Position numbers and translations under genes: made by a program. The notes beneath the pieces were generated by a model. The model saw only the letters and a program-made list of their open reading frames with translations. It had not been told where the DNA came from and made no database searches. 64,000 nucleotides of DNA from assembly GCA_020845635.1 (NCBI GenBank), contig JADLFI010000018.1, positions 124,001-188,000 of the forward strand, written 5' to 3'. Source of the DNA: Bacteroidia bacterium. GTDB lineage: Bacteria; Bacteroidota; Bacteroidia; UBA4408. Every line of letters starts with the position of its first letter. The first letter of the stretch is position 1. This document shows, in pieces, positions 62,301 through 64,000 of the stretch.

Positions 62301-62612
62301 GTAATAAATATCATCATCTACATCTTCTTTGCCTGCTGCAAATATTAGGTATGGTAAAGGTTTTTCTTTGTTTTCTTTGGCGTAAAGCATACAAACTCCG
62401 TATTTATAATTAAATACAGGGTCTTTAGGATATAAACTTAATAGCTGTGAGTATAAAGGAAAAGCAGCAGTGTAATCATTTTCTTTAAAATAATTATCTG
62501 CCTGTTTGCGTAATTCTTTTTCTGAGCCAAAGTTATTCTGGGCAAAAGAAAAATATCCCACAAGTACAGTAAAGATAAATGTAAGAAATAAACTACGGGG
62601 ATGGTTTCTCAT
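56307..62612 (-). CDS. 2101-residue TPR/PD40/coiled-coil protein with three SPOR-like domains
   Basis: An exported giant. It has a signal peptide ending FAQN. Residues 30-160 hold TPR-like helices (FKENDYTAAFPLYSQLLSLY). Residues 190-345 hold PD40/WD40-like strands (LTPDGKTLYFCSKGHNSMGG), and about 350-440 a carboxypeptidase-regulatory-like domain. From about 500 to 1680 it is a Glu/Lys/Asn-rich coiled coil with three long repeats near 1086-1202, 1307-1422 and 1526-1640. Three SPOR-like units with YxVQ(I/V/L)Gxxxxxx follow near 1700, 1880 and 2012. The first half is like PorE, whose OmpA-type end is replaced here by SPOR domains that bind denuded peptidoglycan. It may link the cell wall to the outer membrane or division site. 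Confidence 0.82.
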   Translation of the reverse strand: MRNHPRSLFLTFIFTVLVGYFSFAQNNFGSEKELRKQADNYFKENDYTAAFPLYSQLLSLYPKDPVFNYKYGVCMLYAKENKEKPLPYLIFAAGKEDVDDDIYYHLGRAYHLNYRFDDAIAQYKIFKEKKKKSSTKLEVDLQIQQCENGKQLLKNISDLTVIDKREQNVSEYFRAYDLDNIGAKLVVKPDDLKTPYDIKKKEQSNIVIRQTSQDIYYSSYGADGKNGRDIYKISRLPNQGWGNPENLGSVINTPYDEDFPYLTPDGKTLYFCSKGHNSMGGYDIFRSELLSSGQWSRPVNLDFAINTPDDDIQYVTDPASDFAYFSSKRNSIDGKITVFKIRTERVPFSLAAIKGKVVSEMTPAVLAAKISIKNLNSGKFVGNFNSSAKDGIYRLKLNNGSKYEYTVEQPGLPPLTQIVEIPSMNEVRPLKQEIHLKNKDGATSMVIYNFFSDTVENNALETAELLKEKANLEVNYEEQVQEGIISEASINNAVADNKTLPNRNAYQEEPSQNTNSTNNSVQASDKTNNNLSNNKATATTDIKDKQQSGIKNTELLDIAKEDALETQKEADDLRDKSRQAYAFANLKNNAAQEKYKESETALNKATELTNIKDKQTQTDIAEKARKEGDLFTQQAIVSFNLAKELENEANNKQQEAFQAEQYAQDLEKAIASNSLETIEKYEKQNKEPEKENKPSIVALSDNLNKQVQEKNNELDRLEEERIALRDEIQDKKVEETDTQKALSKTKKEEEKIILQKQLEKITADKSKQEAALTKIESEIATLKTETEELELQAQINNEVINHINENRNSEVADIGAEDKQKLENQLSSLQNNNRIAKNKDTERANDKPQVNNTNTNSVNHKSSQNSSNITSVEDYTKYNNSIDESAKEKLQAEAAVAIHKADSISEILKSTTNNDEIIKLTETQKKYEEIAASKNLAANVISFNIYQKEYEGNKKALNSKSTEILESDTANYNNSLFLLENDYQKILNNKEKALSENSTSEKNTALSNIVNSQNIVLVRQRNLLEQANSSIAQNKEANKVTAEFKGINTDKNITAKEAVNELRPNYENYHTELTLNEKEAEIVRKSKEYIEFTTILKRAKELENAADNKAMQYVELKKQGEEKVIDSQRLIDLAAEEKKKDKRAALTEEAVRVDNEGRELIDNAEKAKVDAQNDMLKAAAIKSESDKYIESLTKEQQQKILAVYNNQIITESNTSESELAVNQSSGEDNQPITAINKTHNTENTKTVEPSKTNNNNLTEANNNNNLNTEKTTIDDASDEKNATVATPDQNQKIVGDKESILASIKAEPEYKGYASLKNEAEELKNLSESQKHAADSLKLQAERDAMNSNDLFEFAAAQRNKKDKKEAQARAEEMDKLARMNQEKADSAQIAASNTLAESNKKQNEADAYLKKIESNKATLYMMAYNNIVPDELLKTQSESMVAKNDNNTQLNNSNNTSKSSEINQTVQNIEPTVVQQNINQTNNNLVTNAPSKVQESAVDSELNNSKQGSDSMTVKVIYPDVKNTQEYSRYISLKYEVEKAEEEAKIMKARVDSAKALSQEKFEESNNKLEEAASLRKRKRKPLVAEAARLDHEAQLLENTADSLQVLANQANRNVIVKKEDSDKYIQSLDKNLALRIMRAIEGIPEPEVQTTTVQANIEKQDNIEQNTIPVITRVQTQAINSAPSHNSSNRIPMNPTLPDGIVFKVQIGAFNRPVADNAFGSVSPISGESIANSNLIRYTAGLFGTFEDAAKAKTELNNLKFNDAFIVAYCYGQRMSVTQARSLVRAGKDCKSGIASSTLATAQNVNTTTNITNTTTTNPPEKGNFESSQDNPAIALSNNSGNSVKDNLETGNRINYPTSVKQGETLPQQDIQTIKGLVYTVQVGVYSKPVKAGQLFNITPLYYELNQKGQYRYTSGIYNDIKQATAAKDEIVRIGVSDAFVTAYVNGQRIPMEQASAIEQQQGKGAFAQIQGMNEQPRVLQTETQNKAVPQNQPQVTTPITSEKSVAHNIIYKVQLGAFRNDVPVEIMNLYLSIADKGISNFKQDDLTIYTLGNFTQQAAAETVKNEVVAKGISDAFVIALNNGVKISLEEARKLTGNK

Positions 62613-62621
62613 AGAAAAAAT

Positions 62622-63326
62622 TTAATCTTTTTGTCTTATCTCAATTTTATTTTTTACCTCCACTTCTTCTTCCTTATCATCTAACTTGTTTTTCTTTCCT
62701 TTCAGTAAATTTACCCTACTTTCTTTTTTACTAAACAGCCTCTCAATATTTTTCTGATGTGTAATAATTACGGCAACACTAATCATTAAAGAAAAAATAA
62801 CCATATCGGGCTGCGAGGTTTTAAATATTACCATAACCACAACAGGGAAAAATATGCCCGCCAGAATAGAACTTAAAGAAACATATCCGGTAATGATTAA
62901 AACTATTAAAAACAGCGCAATTGAAGCTAAAGCAGCCTGATGATTAAGTGCCAAAACTATGCCAAGAAGGGTGGCTACCCCTTTTCCGCCTTTAAATCCT
63001 ACATAAATAGGAAAAACATGACCTAATAAAGCACAAATCCCTAATCTTATCTTTAAATTGAAGAGTTCTTCCAGATTTTGGCCGCTTTCATACAAAACAT
63101 AAAATAACTTTACAGCTATCCAACCTTTTAAAACATCAATAATGAGTACCGCAATACCCATTTTTTTTCCGAATACCCTAAAGGTATTAGTGGCTCCGGC
63201 ATTTCCACTGCCATGTTCTCTTAAATCAATACCATAATAATACTTGCCCAACCAAACTGAGGTAGGAATTGACCCAATTAAATAGGCAAAAACTAAAGCC
63301 AATATGTTAATAGGTGTAATTAGCAC
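62622..63326 (-). CDS. plsY: Acyl-phosphate glycerol-3-phosphate acyltransferase PlsY
   Basis: A 234-residue inner-membrane enzyme of phospholipid synthesis. It carries the PlsY motifs GSIPTSVWLGKYYYGIDLREHGSGNAGATN and FKGGKGVATLLG, and five hydrophobic segments. The C-terminal 40 residues are an unusual Lys/Glu-rich tail (KGKKNKLDDKEEEVEVKNK), which is not needed for the family fold. It opens a minus-strand run with the SPOR protein, prmC, the cytochrome and mltG (gaps of 9, 38, 16 and 9 bases). Confidence 0.94.
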   Translation of the reverse strand: MLITPINILALVFAYLIGSIPTSVWLGKYYYGIDLREHGSGNAGATNTFRVFGKKMGIAVLIIDVLKGWIAVKLFYVLYESGQNLEELFNLKIRLGICALLGHVFPIYVGFKGGKGVATLLGIVLALNHQAALASIALFLIVLIITGYVSLSSILAGIFFPVVVMVIFKTSQPDMVIFSLMISVAVIITHQKNIERLFSKKESRVNLLKGKKNKLDDKEEEVEVKNKIEIRQKD

Positions 63327-63342
63327 AATTAGTAATAATATG

Positions 63343-63377
63343 CAAAATTAATAATAATTTAAATTAGCTTAGTCAAA
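63343..63377 (-). promoter_or_regulatory. Promoter of the plsY operon
   Basis: On the minus strand TTTG (63374-63377), a 23-base spacer and a perfect -7 TAATTTTG (63343-63350). Transcription would begin near 63336, ten bases before the ATG. Confidence 0.6.
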
Positions 63378-63448
63378 GTAGCTATAGCTATCAACATTAG
63401 ATTGTTAAAATAATCAATTTCCTATTTTACCTCAAAAATTATCTATTC

Positions 63449-63778
63449 TTATTTTTTAAAAATAAATACCACTGCCAGTAGTATAAATATAAAGGCTACC
63501 AAATAATTCCACTTAAATTGCTCATTCATCATAAAAACAGCAAACAGAATAAATACTGTTAAGCTTATTGCTTCTTGCAGGGTTTTTAATTGAAATAATG
63601 AAAAGTAATTACTACCTATACGGTTAGCCGGAACCTGCAAACAGTATTCCAACAAGGCTATTAACCAACTTACTAATATTACTTTCCATAGATGTTGTTC
63701 TTTAAATTTTAGATGACCATACCAGGCAATAGTCATAAATATATTGGAAAAGGTTAAGAGAATAATTGTCTTAATCAT
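63449..63778 (-). CDS. DMT family membrane protein (DUF486)
   Basis: A 109-residue inner-membrane protein with four hydrophobic helices. It begins MIKTIILLTFSNIFMTIAWYG and contains LLEYCLQVPANRIGSNYFSLFQLKTLQE and an ending FILLAVVFIFKK, matching the DUF486 family of small drug/metabolite-like proteins. I chose the ATG at 63778. The upstream extension of the frame has no coding character and holds the promoter. The function is unknown. Confidence 0.85.
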   Translation of the reverse strand: MIKTIILLTFSNIFMTIAWYGHLKFKEQHLWKVILVSWLIALLEYCLQVPANRIGSNYFSLFQLKTLQEAISLTVFILFAVFMMNEQFKWNYLVAFIFILLAVVFIFKK

Positions 63779-63797
63779 AGAATTATTTTTAAAAATG

Positions 63798-63805
63798 CAA
63801 AAATA
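63798..63805 (-). promoter_or_regulatory. -7 element of the DUF486 gene
   Basis: TATTTTTG on the minus strand, a perfect TAnnTTTG match 19 bases before the ATG at 63778. Confidence 0.45.
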
Positions 63806-63841
63806 TACTTGAATAGATATTTTACATAAAGTACAAAATAG

Positions 63842-63849
63842 TATATTTG
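63842..63849 (+). promoter_or_regulatory. -7 element of the right-edge gene
   Basis: TATATTTG, a perfect match, with TTTA 17 bases upstream (63821-63824). The predicted leader is about ten bases. Confidence 0.55.
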
Positions 63850-63866
63850 CAAAATTTGAAAAAAGA

Positions 63867-64000
63867 GTGGAGAACGAAAAAACAGATGCCATCATCAGTA
63901 TTAATGATTTAAAAGTACTTTGGCGTACTTTTATCAAAAACTGGTATATTATTTTTGCTTGTATTATTATTGCGTTTTCTCTGGCCTATTTTTATACCTA
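63867..64000 (+). CDS. Start of a polysaccharide chain-length/tyrosine-kinase protein, cut by the window edge
   Basis: 44 codons from a GTG start. After an acidic lead (ENEKTDAIISIND) comes LKVLWRTFIKNWYIIFACII and the rest of a membrane helix ending AYFYT. This is the typical opening of Wzz/Wzc/GumC proteins (a short cytoplasmic tail, then the first helix). The GTG is the only start that fits the frame and the promoter. The ATG near 63886 is out of frame. It may belong with the sugar-transferase pathway at 29268. Confidence 0.6.
   Translation, partial: MENEKTDAIISINDLKVLWRTFIKNWYIIFACIIIAFSLAYFYT

Overview
The window comes from a member of the Bacteroidota, probably a free-living, gliding or type IX-secreting lineage. 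The evidence is AT-rich DNA, repeated TAnnTTTG-type -7 promoter elements a few bases to some tens of bases upstream of starts, two proteins ending in T9SS sorting domains, a PorD (DUF4835) homologue, GldA, a PID-CTERM/exosortase X cassette, and a short-form NuoG. I see no rRNA, tRNA or CRISPR array.

Layout. 1-2579: end of an unknown gene, an aldo/keto reductase, an outer-membrane barrel protein and a GNAT acetyltransferase. 2608-5529: an ECF sigma factor with a 55-residue follower protein, then a second ECF sigma factor with its putative membrane anti-sigma partner. 5574-13983 (minus): respiratory complex I genes nuoG-H-I-J-K-L-M-N, without nuoA-F. 14408-16803: a phosphohexomutase and UDP-glucuronate decarboxylase. 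16804-27951: an accessory island built on a type I restriction-modification system. 28337-30695: a lipoprotein and an exopolysaccharide-initiating sugar transferase. 30797-32785 (minus): a lipoprotein and a MacB-like permease. 33155-38512: a 1785-residue secreted M4 metalloprotease. 38819-43638 (minus): a secreted FG-GAP protein, a TPR protein, PorD and small proteins. 44018-45634: prs and ribosomal protein L25. 46249-48511: PID-CTERM protein, exosortase X, its partner membrane protein, and gldA. 48627-51466: metK and a GAF-SpoIIE phosphatase. 51473-63326 (minus): a Nudix-like regulator, then an apparent operon plsY - 2101-residue SPOR protein - prmC - heptaheme cytochrome - mltG. The right edge has a DUF486 membrane protein and the start of a polysaccharide chain-length/tyrosine-kinase protein.

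The most interesting region is the island. Its order is hsdM, RAYT transposase 1, a broken hsdS 5' end, rhuM fragment, GxxExxY nuclease-like gene, intact hsdS, fic, a truncated four-helix-bundle (S23) gene, a broken hsdS 3' end, RAYT transposase 2, a broken hsdR 5' end, a candidate abiF-type small RNA with a HEPN toxin, then intact hsdR. Three cargo modules (RhuM/GxxExxY, Fic/S23, AbiF) are each bracketed by a truncated and an intact copy of the same RM gene end. This suggests repeated cargo capture that leaves the RM gene functional. Removing the three modules leaves hsdM-RAYT-hsdS-RAYT-hsdR. Both RAYT genes carry palindromic REP-like DNA inside their own reading frames, fic has a perfect 12-bp inverted repeat around its promoter, and the AbiF gene is preceded by its own promoter, a structured leader and a terminator, the layout of an RNA-antitoxin/HEPN-toxin pair.

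All calls rest on reading the sequence and remembered family knowledge. No search or folding program was run.
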